From Bacteroidetes bacterium 43-16 (GTDB taxonomy: Bacteria > Bacteroidota > Bacteroidia > Chitinophagales > Chitinophagaceae), in contig MKTB01000033.1 of the NCBI GenBank assembly GCA_001897525.1, positions 1 through 64,000 on the forward strand: DNA of 64,000 bases, read 5' to 3'. The first letter of the stretch is position 1. Every line of letters begins with the position of its first letter. Made by a program: the position numbers and the translations under genes. The notes beneath the pieces are model-generated. The model was not told where the DNA came from, made no database searches, and worked only from the letters and a program-made list of their open reading frames with translations. Of this stretch, positions 27,844 to 36,196 are shown piece after piece.

Positions 27844-29034
27844 ATGAAACATATTTGCATAGTTTTATGGCTATTGCTTAGCTCCCTGAACATTTTTGCC
27901 CAGAAGGATACCGCTGATGATACCCGCATGAGCTTATTGACCTGCGGTGTAGGGGATGAACTTTATTCCTCTTTCGGGCACACAGCGATCAGGTACTACG
28001 ATCCGGCTAAAGGGATTGATGAAGTCTACAATTATGGGATGTTTGAATTTAGTGACCCTGATTTCCTGATGAAATTCACAAGAGGAAAATTATTGTATTA
28101 TGTTGCGATTGGCAGCTACAACAATTTTGTAGAAGACTACAGCTATGAGCGAAGAAGTGTGATAGAACAGGAATTGAACCTAAGCTTAGCACAAAAAACT
28201 CAGATCCTGGCTTTTTTGAAAAATAACCTGAAGCCGGAAAATAAGTATTACAAATATGATTTCCTGTATGACAACTGTGCTACAAGGATAAGAGATATTT
28301 TCCCGGGTATACTGGGTCCCGGTTTTAGTTATGGCGCATCACTACCGGATGAACGTAAAATAAGCTTCAGGGGCATTATCAATGAATACCAGCGCAACAA
28401 TCACTGGGCGCGTTTGGGGATTAACATTATACTGGGCAGCAAGATTGATAAAGTAATGACTAATGAAGAGGCCATGTTCCTGCCGGATATGCTCATGAGG
28501 GCCGTAGGAGACGCAAGGCTGGACGGAAATGCCTTTGTGGCCGGATCGCCCGTTCAGGTCGTGAAAGGCGCAGATCGCTCAGCACTGAGCCTTAACGGGC
28601 CAATGTGGGCGATGGTCGCACTGCTCTTAATTACTTTGCTCGTATTTTTTGTAAGGCCTTTAAAAGTACTCAAGCCGCTTGTAGCCTTTATTCATTTATT
28701 CATCAGTGGCTTACTGGGTGCAGTATTATTGTTTATGTGGCTGGGCACCGATCATCAGTCCTGTGCCAATAATTATAACCTTTTATGGGCCCTGCCCTTC
28801 AACCTGCCTTTTGCCTTTACGCTGTTCCGGCCCAGGAAATGGCATAAGCAATACAGCCTGATTGCTATCTTGCTGCTGATTCTTGCCTTAATGGTTCATG
28901 TAATAGGCATACAGGTCATGTCACTGAAAGAATTAATGCCCTTTTTCCTGTGCCTGCTGTACGTGTACCTGTTTGTGTACAAGAGGGCGATCGCTGCTTT
29001 TGGCGGAGGGGCCGGTAGTTCGGTCGCCAGGTAG
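27844..29034 (+). CDS. DUF4105/Lnb-like membrane protein (putative lipoprotein N-acyltransferase)
   Basis: This 396-residue protein has a signal peptide (LLSSLNIFAQ), a periplasmic domain of about 230 residues, and about five membrane helices at the C-terminus (from MWAMVALLLITLLVFF on). The periplasmic domain shows FGHTAIRYYD and YDNCATRIRD, which carry the conserved His and Cys of the DUF4105 family. I recall this family being renamed Lnb after the Bacteroides lipoprotein N-acyltransferase, which would make this the enzyme that adds the third acyl chain to lipoproteins. That assignment is family knowledge, not proof. The ATG at 27844 gives a clean signal peptide. Confidence 0.75.
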   Translation: MKHICIVLWLLLSSLNIFAQKDTADDTRMSLLTCGVGDELYSSFGHTAIRYYDPAKGIDEVYNYGMFEFSDPDFLMKFTRGKLLYYVAIGSYNNFVEDYSYERRSVIEQELNLSLAQKTQILAFLKNNLKPENKYYKYDFLYDNCATRIRDIFPGILGPGFSYGASLPDERKISFRGIINEYQRNNHWARLGINIILGSKIDKVMTNEEAMFLPDMLMRAVGDARLDGNAFVAGSPVQVVKGADRSALSLNGPMWAMVALLLITLLVFFVRPLKVLKPLVAFIHLFISGLLGAVLLFMWLGTDHQSCANNYNLLWALPFNLPFAFTLFRPRKWHKQYSLIAILLLILALMVHVIGIQVMSLKELMPFFLCLLYVYLFVYKRAIAAFGGGAGSSVAR

Positions 29035-29065
29035 TAATATGACAATTAACTTACATTTGGAATAG

Positions 29066-29073
29066 TAATTTTG
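29066..29073 (+). promoter_or_regulatory. Promoter -7 box for orphan response regulator
   Basis: TAATTTTG matches TAnnTTTG, 63 bases before the ATG at 29137. A second match, TACATTTG, lies at 29052-29059. Confidence 0.45.
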
Positions 29074-29136
29074 CACATTGAATCCACAGCCATATTTGTG
29101 GGGAGGATTATTGTTTATTAAGTTCAGCCAAATATT

Positions 29137-29847
29137 ATGATAAGAGCAGAAAAGAAAGCATCTTTATTAATTGTTGAAGATGAGGAGAGCTTAAGAGAGG
29201 CTTTAAAATTAAATTTAGAGCTGGAAGATTATGAGGTCACCACCGTTATCAGTGGCACCTCGGCTATAAAGGCTGTAAAGCAGGAATATTTTGACCTGAT
29301 CATACTGGACATTATGATCCCGGAGATGGATGGCTTAACTGTGTGCGAGAACATCAGGATCCAGAATAATGATGTACCTATTCTTTTCCTTTCGGCCCGT
29401 AATACCAGTAACGACCGGATAGAGGGCTTAAAGAAAGGCGGAGATGATTATATGACCAAGCCTTTTGACCTGGAAGAATTGCTGATCAGGGTAGATAAAC
29501 TGATTACAAAAAATAAAAAACTTAAAGAGCGCAGCTATGTGCCCGATACTTATACATTCGGTAAGTGTAAGATCGATTTTTCTGCACAGGTAGGAAAGGA
29601 TAAGGATGGCAAAAATATTGAATTGAGCAAAAAGGAAATAGCCTTGCTGAAACTGCTGATCGAGCACAAGAATGAAGTAGTGAGCAGGGAGCATATATTA
29701 CAGGCGGTCTGGGGCTATAATGTCTATCCTACCACACGTACCATTGATAATTTTATCCTCAATTTCAGGAAGTATTTTGAGAAAGACAGCAGAAGCCCGA
29801 AGCATTTTCACTCGGTGCGCGGTGTCGGCTATAAGTTCACAGAATAG
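29137..29847 (+). CDS. OmpR-family response regulator (orphan)
   Basis: This 236-residue regulator has a receiver (LLIVEDEESLREAL, phospho-acceptor in ILDIMIPEMDG near Asp58, Lys in MTKPFDLEE) and a winged-helix domain (SKKEIALLKLLIEHKNEVV, FILNFRKYFEKD, VRGVGYKF). No histidine kinase is adjacent, so it is an orphan here; its kinase must be encoded elsewhere. It is not the PorX type, which lacks this winged helix. It has its own promoter boxes and is followed by a small lipoprotein gene 72 bases away. Confidence 0.92.
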   Translation: MIRAEKKASLLIVEDEESLREALKLNLELEDYEVTTVISGTSAIKAVKQEYFDLIILDIMIPEMDGLTVCENIRIQNNDVPILFLSARNTSNDRIEGLKKGGDDYMTKPFDLEELLIRVDKLITKNKKLKERSYVPDTYTFGKCKIDFSAQVGKDKDGKNIELSKKEIALLKLLIEHKNEVVSREHILQAVWGYNVYPTTRTIDNFILNFRKYFEKDSRSPKHFHSVRGVGYKFTE

Positions 29848-29919
29848 AAGAAATTACTCAAGAAGTTTGCAAAACACATGAAATATATTAATTTAGGTGT
29901 TTAAACGGAAAATGTTATC

Positions 29920-30219
29920 ATGAAGAAACTTTTATTAGCTATAACTTTTTGTGCCGGGCTTGCCGCATGTAACCCAGATAAAAAAATGGTAGAAGCAGTG
30001 GTGATCAATACCGGGGATATTACCAATGAAGGTTGTGGTTATCTTTTAGTGCTGCCAGATAGCGCATTGCTGAAGCCGGTTCGTTTAGATGCTGCATTTC
30101 AGCATCATAATATGCCTGTTTTGGTTGAATATACTTTCTCCGGACTTACTGATACCTGTGATTACGGACCTAAAGTTTATGAGATGGTGACCATTAGCCG
30201 CATCAAAAAAGATTTATAA
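29920..30219 (+). CDS. Small predicted lipoprotein, unknown function
   Basis: This 99-residue protein has a lipoprotein signal (GLAACNPDK, Cys17) and an 80-residue mature part with two further cysteines (EGCGYLLVLPDS, DTCDYGPKV). The pattern of GCGYLLVL, PVLVEYTF and ITRISRI-like strands resembles small all-beta lipoproteins frequent in the phylum, but I cannot name a family. A near-perfect terminator follows. Disulfide formation between the two cysteines is plausible. Confidence 0.7.
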   Translation: MKKLLLAITFCAGLAACNPDKKMVEAVVINTGDITNEGCGYLLVLPDSALLKPVRLDAAFQHHNMPVLVEYTFSGLTDTCDYGPKVYEMVTISRIKKDL

Positions 30220-30240
30220 TTTTATTCTAAGTTTACAAAA

Positions 30241-30277
30241 AAGCTGCACTTTCTTAGGAAAGTGCAGCTTTTTTTGT
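30241..30277 (+). terminator. Intrinsic terminator
   Basis: AAGCTGCACTTT and AAAGTGCAGCTT form a 12-bp perfect stem with a 6-base loop followed by seven T. It closes the small lipoprotein gene. Confidence 0.92.
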
Positions 30278-30504
30278 GTTAATAATTTGCCAATTTGTCC
30301 CTTTTTGCATAGATAGAATATCTGAATAATTAATGTTAAATCAGGATGAAACCAGGATTAAATCAATGAAAATTTAACTAAAATATTATAATAATTTTTT
30401 GATGGAAAGTATCGCTGCTATTGGGTTTGAAAGATGAAGCCATTGCAGATTATGCAGAAAAAAAGCTGAATTATGAACATATAATTCATCTGCATTTAAG
30501 ATAA

Positions 30505-30524
30505 AATACGGGAATTCCCGTATT
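30505..30524 (+). promoter_or_regulatory. Perfect 20-bp palindromic box (copy 1)
   Basis: AATACGGGAATTCCCGTATT is a perfect palindrome. Its flanks (AA before, GT after) match the minus-strand reading of copies 2 and 3 at 39813 and 40032, which fixes an orientation pointing toward the giant surface-protein gene at 31155. It is probably a regulator binding site or part of a promoter. NarL-type regulators bind such inverted repeats, and one is encoded at 37398. The target assignment is inference. Confidence 0.7.
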
Positions 30525-30554
30525 GTTTTTTTTAGAAAATATTTTGACCTTTGT

Positions 30555-30592
30555 AACAAATACTTAGATGTTACATCTTTTGAGTATTTGTT
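30555..30592. repeat. Nested inverted repeat
   Basis: AACAAATACT (30555-30564) pairs perfectly with AGTATTTGTT (30583-30592). Inside it AGATG and CATCT pair around a TTA loop. Together they give a 38-base hairpin with two stacked stems. It lies 31 bases after the 20-bp palindrome. There is no T run, so a terminator is unlikely. Confidence 0.8.
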
Positions 30593-30960
30593 CTGAAACT
30601 AAACGCTGTGAAAAATAGGAAAAATGCTAATACTGCTCCTATTTATTTTATTACATTTAAAATTATATGAGTATGAAACAAACAAACTTAATTTCTTAGG
30701 CAATTTCATGAAGCTTAGATAGTGAAATTGACCTATTTTCCTGCCTTGCAATTTTTTGCATTACAATCCAATTTCTGAATTGGTACGCAGCCTCTGATAA
30801 ACACATCAAGGGTATTTTGCCTCACTATCTCTATAGCTACTCGAGCTGAACCATTTGGACTATCCAAATGTGTATGTGTCATAATATGCATACGTCTTTT
30901 CTATTTTACTAAGAAACACATTTTAATTTTTTAAACGGCTTAACCAGGGGCCTTCACTTT

Positions 30961-31009
30961 CGTGCGCTATAGCCACGGTAAACGCAAAATTTTACTTTTT
31001 GCGTATGCC
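30961..31009 (+). repeat. Two adjacent hairpins in the leader
   Basis: The first hairpin spans 30961-30977 (CGTG and CACG with an inner GC-TATA-GC). The second spans 30977-31009: 13 bases from GGTAAACGCAAAA pair with TTTTGCGTATGCC with only two mismatches around a 7-base loop. They sit about 150 bases before the surface-protein start codon and suggest folded RNA. Confidence 0.65.
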
Positions 31010-31039
31010 GACACTCGTCTATTATCTAATAATTTAAAA

Positions 31040-31060
31040 ATTAGTATAAATTATACTAAT
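31040..31060. repeat. 21-base palindrome before surface-protein gene
   Basis: ATTAGTATAA and TTATACTAAT are perfect inverted 10-mers around one A. It lies 95 bases before the ATG at 31155. It could be a repressor operator overlapping the promoter or part of the RNA leader. Confidence 0.7.
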
Positions 31061-31154
31061 ATGATATTAAGTTCTTTGTAAATTAAAAAAATATGTATTG
31101 CAAAATACTGACACTTATGACAATCAAATAATAACCTTACAAAACAACAATGCT

Positions 31155-34100
31155 ATGAATTTAGATCTACAAACAAAAGTGCCCAAACAATGGAGTTATC
31201 TGGGTATCTGCGTAACATTCTTTTTAACCATGTTATGCCCGAATATCATTGTCGCACAACAAAGTAACCTTGTTGCCAACCATAGAGTGGACTGGGTGGC
31301 CCCCACTTTTTCCAACTTTACTATTACGAAAAATGCTACCTCAGGTGTATCCGGTCAAACGTCTTCTTTGACAAACGAGAATAATGTAGTGGATGCAAAC
31401 GTCAGTAACTCGGCTACTTTGGTATTGCATGCCCAGCAAGTAGGAGGTGCGCCTTTAGGCTGTCTTACCCCCGTCTCTACCAATGGGCAGGGAACGCTTA
31501 CGATCACTAATGGCAACACTTACAATGGGGGAAACTATGTTTCTTTTGTGGTAACAGACGATGCCAATACAACGTTTTCTGTTCAGACTTCTGCCAATGG
31601 CACAACATTTACCCCAATAGCTTCTCAGACTAAAATAGACATGGGGAGTGGTAATGTTGAAGTGGGAGGTTTCGCGCCTGCAGCTTACACCCATGTGCGT
31701 CTGGTGGCTACTTTAGCAGCGCCTACCTGTGGTACTACGATTACCAGGACTTACCAGATCACTAAAGTGACGCAGGTAAGCTATGCCGCTGCACCAAACA
31801 CAGTCTGTAACCAAACTACAGGACTTGTTTATCCTTTGTTTAATTTATCCGTTTTGCCGGCAACAGCGACAGAAGTCATTGATGCTTCCACAACGAATTC
31901 GACGGCTATCAGCTCCCTGTTGGGATTGCCGGGAACATTATCCGTCAGAGATAATTATTCCACTTACCCTACCGGTAGTTTCCTGGGTTTCAGGGTATCC
32001 AACTCTGCCGGTCTTTTAGGTATATTAAGCCTTGACCTCTTGAACAGTATCACTTTAAGAACCTATTTGAATGGAACACTTCAGGAAACAAAAAGTGGAG
32101 CGAATGTTTTGCTGGGTGTGGGTTTATTGACCGGTAGCACACCTTACGAGATAGGACTTATCACGACACTTCCTGCTGATCGTGTGGAGATATCTTTCGC
32201 TTCTACACTGGGATCTATGAACGTATTCAATGCTATTTTTAAATGCTTCTCTGAAGGACCGGCACTAGCCTGCAATACCCGTACTATCTTAAGAGAACCC
32301 ACATACCCGGTAACCGTGGATAAGAATACTTCTGGTTTACTGAATGTAGGCTTATTGGGACAGAATATCCTCAACCTGGATTATATCCTGGATGCGGATA
32401 CGACAAACTATGCTACGGTGAATCAAAGCCTGGCTAATGTGGGTAATGGGTTACAAATATCCGTTAAGAAATCGCTTTCCCCTTTCCCGGGCGGCTACTA
32501 TGCAGGATTTGACATAGGTCAGGCCGGTGTATTGGCTTTAGACCTGATGGATAACCTGGGCGTGGCTACCTACCTGAATGGTACACTACAGGAAACGGTA
32601 ACAGGTAGCGGCTCGCTATTAAATTTAGGCACCTCGCTCCTGAATGGTGACGGGCGTAAACTGATAGGATTCAAGACAGATCCGCTGAAACCATTTAATG
32701 AAATAAGACTGGTATCTACAGGCTCTGTAGCCCTCAATGTGTTGAAGCAATTACGTATCTATGGCGTAGTAGCACAGCAGTTTTGTGCGGGCACAGCTTT
32801 AGCTTGTAATATGCCGGTAAGCATGACACAACCTCAATACCCGGTTTATGTAGACGGTAAGTTTACCAGCAACAGCGGTCTCATCGCTGTAGCCGGTGCC
32901 ATCAATACTTCTGAAAATGTAATTGATGCGGATACTGCAACGTTTGCTTCCATTGATATGACCGCAGGTGTGGGTACTACCACAACTTTTGCGGTGACCG
33001 ATGCCGTCACTAATTACACCGCTAATACTTATGTTGCTTTTGATATAGCCATCAATAAACTGGTAAGTGTAGATGTACTCAATGCGATCAGGATTCGCCT
33101 GATCAAAGATGGTGTACTACTAAACACTGTGTACACTCCATCTTTACTCGCAGGTGTGGGTGCGGCTGCCGGAGAGCAGCGTCAGCGCATAGGCATCATA
33201 GCTACAGAAGAGTTTGATGGTGCCCAGTTAGTTGTTGACGGTATTGTGAATGTAGGCCTGTTGGGAACACTGAAAGTCTATGGGGTTTCTTTTGAAAAAC
33301 TTTGTGCTGCTCCTTTGCTCTGCAACCAGACGGTAGAACTTAAAAACGGCCAGAACCCTGTTGTGATCAATGATGTGAGGACCGGAGCTTTGGGACTGGC
33401 AAATGTGACAGCAGCAGGAAGTGCGGTTGAAAACCCATGGAATGTGATCGATACCTCTGCGACCAATTATGCTAAACTGACCAAAACAGTTGGTGTGGCC
33501 AATAGCGTTGCACTTTCTGTGATCAACCCGATCGAGCAATATCCTATAGGCACTTTTGCAGGATTCAGGGTGGTAAATGAAAATACAGGCCTTTTACAGT
33601 TAGACTTGTTCAACAGCATTACCGTAAGAACCTACCTGAATGGTGTGGTACAGGATGAGATCTCCGGGAATAACCTGATCAACCTGGGCCTTGTGGGATT
33701 GCCGATATTGGGCAGCGGTAGCGGAACTCCTTATAACGTTGGATTCTATACCACAAAAACCTTTAATGAAATCCAGATCTCACTGAATAACCTGGTAGGC
33801 CTGAATGCCGGTCTCACCAATACTTTGCGTGTATACAGCGTATTTGTAGATACCCGCTTTGCTACAGGCAACAGTTTATTGTGCTCCAGTACCCATCCTG
33901 ATTTTGGCGTTAGCTATGTCAACCAGTTAACGAATGGCAATGTAAGTACTAATGACAAAATGCCTGCCGGTACTACCTATGGCCCGGCTGTGGCCAGGGC
34001 TGCTAATCCTAATGCTACACTTCCGGTGATGAACAGTAATGGTACTTATACTTTTACTCCTACTTTACCTGGCGTGTATACCTTTGATGTAAGCGTATGT

Positions 34101-36149
34101 GTGGCAGGACAGACTACGGGCTGTGCCACAGAAAAATTGACTATTTCTGTAATCGATCCGGCTTTAACGACGAACAGGCCTATCGTGAATGACGATGTAG
34201 CCATCATGAAAGGAGCTGCCACCAATCCGCCTGCAACAACAATCAGTGTGAAGCAGAATGACGGTGCCGGTAACCTGCGCGGCACATTAGGTACACCTGT
34301 GGCTATTACGTCAGGAGTTGGCGCACCTGCTCATGGTACCGTTACCGTGAATGGTTCGGGACAACTGGTGTACACGCCTGCTGCAGGGTTCTTTGGTACC
34401 GATGAATTTGCCTATACCATTTGTGAAACGCCATCTGGCTTGTGTGATACCGGCAGAGTGCGTGTAAGCGTATTGGTAAGTGATGTGCCGAACAGCACAT
34501 TAGCGGCCGATGATTATATGCCCGTTGTGAACAATACTGCCTTAACCGTAACAGCGGCTAATGGTGTATTGATTAATGATAAAGATCCGGAAGGAAATAC
34601 TCAGGCCGTTACGCCTAAAACAGAAACGGCTGCCGGAAAAGGTACGCTTGTTTTGAATGCCGACGGTAGTTACACATTTACACCGGTAGGCGGCTTCCTG
34701 GGAGATGCACAGTTTACTTATGAAGTTACAGACAATGCCAGCCCTGCCTATAGCGCCAGTGCTACCCTGCATTTGCTGGTAAGAGAAAATCCTTTTGTTA
34801 CCTTACCCGATCTTGCTATTACTTATATCAATAAAGAAGTGAGCGGAAATGTAGCTGCTAATGATAAAATGCCGGCCGGTACCAGTTACGGAACCCCGGT
34901 ATCAGTTGCCGGAAATCCTAATGCCAGTATTCCTGGGCTAACATCGGCAGGTGTCTACACCTTTACGCCGACCGCAGCCGGTAGATACCAGTTTGATGTG
35001 CCGGTGTGTCTGCCTGATCAGGCCACAAACTGTGCGATACAAAGATTGACCATTACCGTGTTAGATCCTGGTGTAGCTACCAATGGAGTGATTGCAAATG
35101 ATGATGTAGCTTATGTGAAAGGAAGTAATACAAGCCCTGTTCCTGTAACGATTCATGTGAAATCAAATGATGGTGCCGGTAATATAGGCGGTACCTTATC
35201 CAATCCTGTTATCCCGACCTCCGGTGCGGGATCTCCGGCTCACGGAACGGTTTCTGTTGATGGTAATGGTAATGTGATCTACACACCTGCCGCAGGATTC
35301 TTTGGTACCGATCAGTTTACTTACACTGTTTGCGAAACCCCTTCTACCTTATGTCAGACGGCTACAGTAAAAGTGGAAGTCCTGGCACCGGCTGTGGTGA
35401 ATGCAACCTGGGCCATTGATGATTATGTCACCACACCTAAGAATACTACTTTGACGGTGACTGCTGCAAACGGTGTATTGGCTAATGATTTAGATCCTGA
35501 AAGCAATGTACTTTCGGTAGAGGCGAAAACAGAGACCATTACGGGTAAAGGAACACTTGTACTGGCTGCAGATGGCAGCTATACCTTCACTCCTGTTTCC
35601 GGGTTTGTAGGGCCGGTTACCTTTAGTTATGATCTCTCCGATAATGGTGCGCCTGTAGCTACTGCAAAAGGAACATTAATGATTCTGGTAAGATTGCTTC
35701 CAGACCTGACGATTACGACCCAGATCAGCAGCGCTAATTTTTCAATCGCCAGCCTGACTACGGCAAGCTATCGTATAAGGATCACCGAGCTGGAAGGTTC
35801 GCCCACCACCAATTTTACAGGCCCGGTATATGTAAGGTTAAGCAAGAGCAGTGCGGCATTCAGCTACAGCTTTGATCCCCTGTTATCTTCAATGAATATA
35901 GGAGGCACGGTTCCTGTCAACAATGCAGACTGGGAGTTGATCACCAACAATTCTACGATGATGCTGTTCCGCCTGAGGCCAGGTGCAGAGATTGGAGCAT
36001 ATACTACATCAAGCATCGGTGTTTCTATCCAGGTGCTGGGTAGCGCTACCACTGCTACCAACAACATTACCTCCGTTATCTATAATAACTCTGGCGGAGA
36101 ATCCGTGAACGGTAATAACAGTAACACAAGGAAAGTAAATATTCAATAA
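31155..36149 (+). CDS. Giant secreted repeat protein with Ig/cadherin-like modules
   Basis: This exported protein of 1664 residues starts at the ATG at 31155, where a signal peptide (YLGICVTFFLTMLCPNIIVAQ) begins; the frame is open 19 codons further up from a TTG. The first ~850 residues hold about four to five degenerate copies of a ~170-residue beta-sandwich with LRTYLNGTLQET-like and LxCNxT-type signatures. Then a ~305-residue block of three Ig/cadherin-like domains (NDDVA...KQNDGAGN, AANGVLxND, GSYTFTPV) occurs twice. It ends in a different ~150-residue domain and lacks a recognisable T9SS sorting domain. It is probably a surface adhesin or sheath component, co-transcribed with the T9SS cargo gene 47 bases downstream. 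Confidence 0.85.
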   Translation: MNLDLQTKVPKQWSYLGICVTFFLTMLCPNIIVAQQSNLVANHRVDWVAPTFSNFTITKNATSGVSGQTSSLTNENNVVDANVSNSATLVLHAQQVGGAPLGCLTPVSTNGQGTLTITNGNTYNGGNYVSFVVTDDANTTFSVQTSANGTTFTPIASQTKIDMGSGNVEVGGFAPAAYTHVRLVATLAAPTCGTTITRTYQITKVTQVSYAAAPNTVCNQTTGLVYPLFNLSVLPATATEVIDASTTNSTAISSLLGLPGTLSVRDNYSTYPTGSFLGFRVSNSAGLLGILSLDLLNSITLRTYLNGTLQETKSGANVLLGVGLLTGSTPYEIGLITTLPADRVEISFASTLGSMNVFNAIFKCFSEGPALACNTRTILREPTYPVTVDKNTSGLLNVGLLGQNILNLDYILDADTTNYATVNQSLANVGNGLQISVKKSLSPFPGGYYAGFDIGQAGVLALDLMDNLGVATYLNGTLQETVTGSGSLLNLGTSLLNGDGRKLIGFKTDPLKPFNEIRLVSTGSVALNVLKQLRIYGVVAQQFCAGTALACNMPVSMTQPQYPVYVDGKFTSNSGLIAVAGAINTSENVIDADTATFASIDMTAGVGTTTTFAVTDAVTNYTANTYVAFDIAINKLVSVDVLNAIRIRLIKDGVLLNTVYTPSLLAGVGAAAGEQRQRIGIIATEEFDGAQLVVDGIVNVGLLGTLKVYGVSFEKLCAAPLLCNQTVELKNGQNPVVINDVRTGALGLANVTAAGSAVENPWNVIDTSATNYAKLTKTVGVANSVALSVINPIEQYPIGTFAGFRVVNENTGLLQLDLFNSITVRTYLNGVVQDEISGNNLINLGLVGLPILGSGSGTPYNVGFYTTKTFNEIQISLNNLVGLNAGLTNTLRVYSVFVDTRFATGNSLLCSSTHPDFGVSYVNQLTNGNVSTNDKMPAGTTYGPAVARAANPNATLPVMNSNGTYTFTPTLPGVYTFDVSVCVAGQTTGCATEKLTISVIDPALTTNRPIVNDDVAIMKGAATNPPATTISVKQNDGAGNLRGTLGTPVAITSGVGAPAHGTVTVNGSGQLVYTPAAGFFGTDEFAYTICETPSGLCDTGRVRVSVLVSDVPNSTLAADDYMPVVNNTALTVTAANGVLINDKDPEGNTQAVTPKTETAAGKGTLVLNADGSYTFTPVGGFLGDAQFTYEVTDNASPAYSASATLHLLVRENPFVTLPDLAITYINKEVSGNVAANDKMPAGTSYGTPVSVAGNPNASIPGLTSAGVYTFTPTAAGRYQFDVPVCLPDQATNCAIQRLTITVLDPGVATNGVIANDDVAYVKGSNTSPVPVTIHVKSNDGAGNIGGTLSNPVIPTSGAGSPAHGTVSVDGNGNVIYTPAAGFFGTDQFTYTVCETPSTLCQTATVKVEVLAPAVVNATWAIDDYVTTPKNTTLTVTAANGVLANDLDPESNVLSVEAKTETITGKGTLVLAADGSYTFTPVSGFVGPVTFSYDLSDNGAPVATAKGTLMILVRLLPDLTITTQISSANFSIASLTTASYRIRITELEGSPTTNFTGPVYVRLSKSSAAFSYSFDPLLSSMNIGGTVPVNNADWELITNNSTMMLFRLRPGAEIGAYTTSSIGVSIQVLGSATTATNNITSVIYNNSGGESVNGNNSNTRKVNIQ
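33888..35700 (+). repeat. Tandem duplication of ~900-bp coding block
   Basis: Two in-frame units, about 33888-34797 and 34804-35700, encode the same order of three beta-sandwich domains. Shared landmarks are NDKMPAGT, TFDV-type VC strands, NDDVA followed by NDGAGN, YTPAAGFFGTD and GSYTFTPV. DNA identity is moderate, so the duplication is old and maintained by selection rather than recent. Confidence 0.8.
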
Positions 36150-36196
36150 AAAACGATTAATTAATTAACATGTTAGACTCTTTAAACTTTAAGATT

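Larger units (their letters stand above)
30525..31154 (+). other. Long hairpin-rich leader without a supported gene
   Basis: This AT-rich stretch of about 630 bases between the palindromic box and the surface-protein start codon has no credible coding region but contains several inverted repeats: a nested one at 30555-30592, CCAATT/AATTGG near 30768, CATTTGGA/TCCAAATG at 30852-30870, two adjacent hairpins at 30961-31009, and a 21-base palindrome at 31040-31060. It could be a structured 5' untranslated region, hold a small RNA, or be an array of binding sites. I cannot match it to a known riboswitch. Confidence 0.5.

Noticed and set aside
30403-30504. An in-frame segment with protein-like composition (LKDEAIADYAEKKLNYE) just before the palindromic box
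   Set aside because: It has no start codon, is only about 33 codons long and stops at the box. It may be a gene fragment but I cannot match it to a family.
30624-30722. A 32-codon frame starting MLILLLFILLHLKLYEYE within the long leader
   Set aside because: The hydrophobic start is explained by AT-rich sequence, there is no SD or promoter match, and no known family. Left as unsupported.
30505-31060. Idea of an invertible promoter flanked by inverted repeats
   Set aside because: The repeats found are short local hairpins; no pair of similar inverted repeats 100-300 bases apart is seen and the Xer gene nearby is the housekeeping type.
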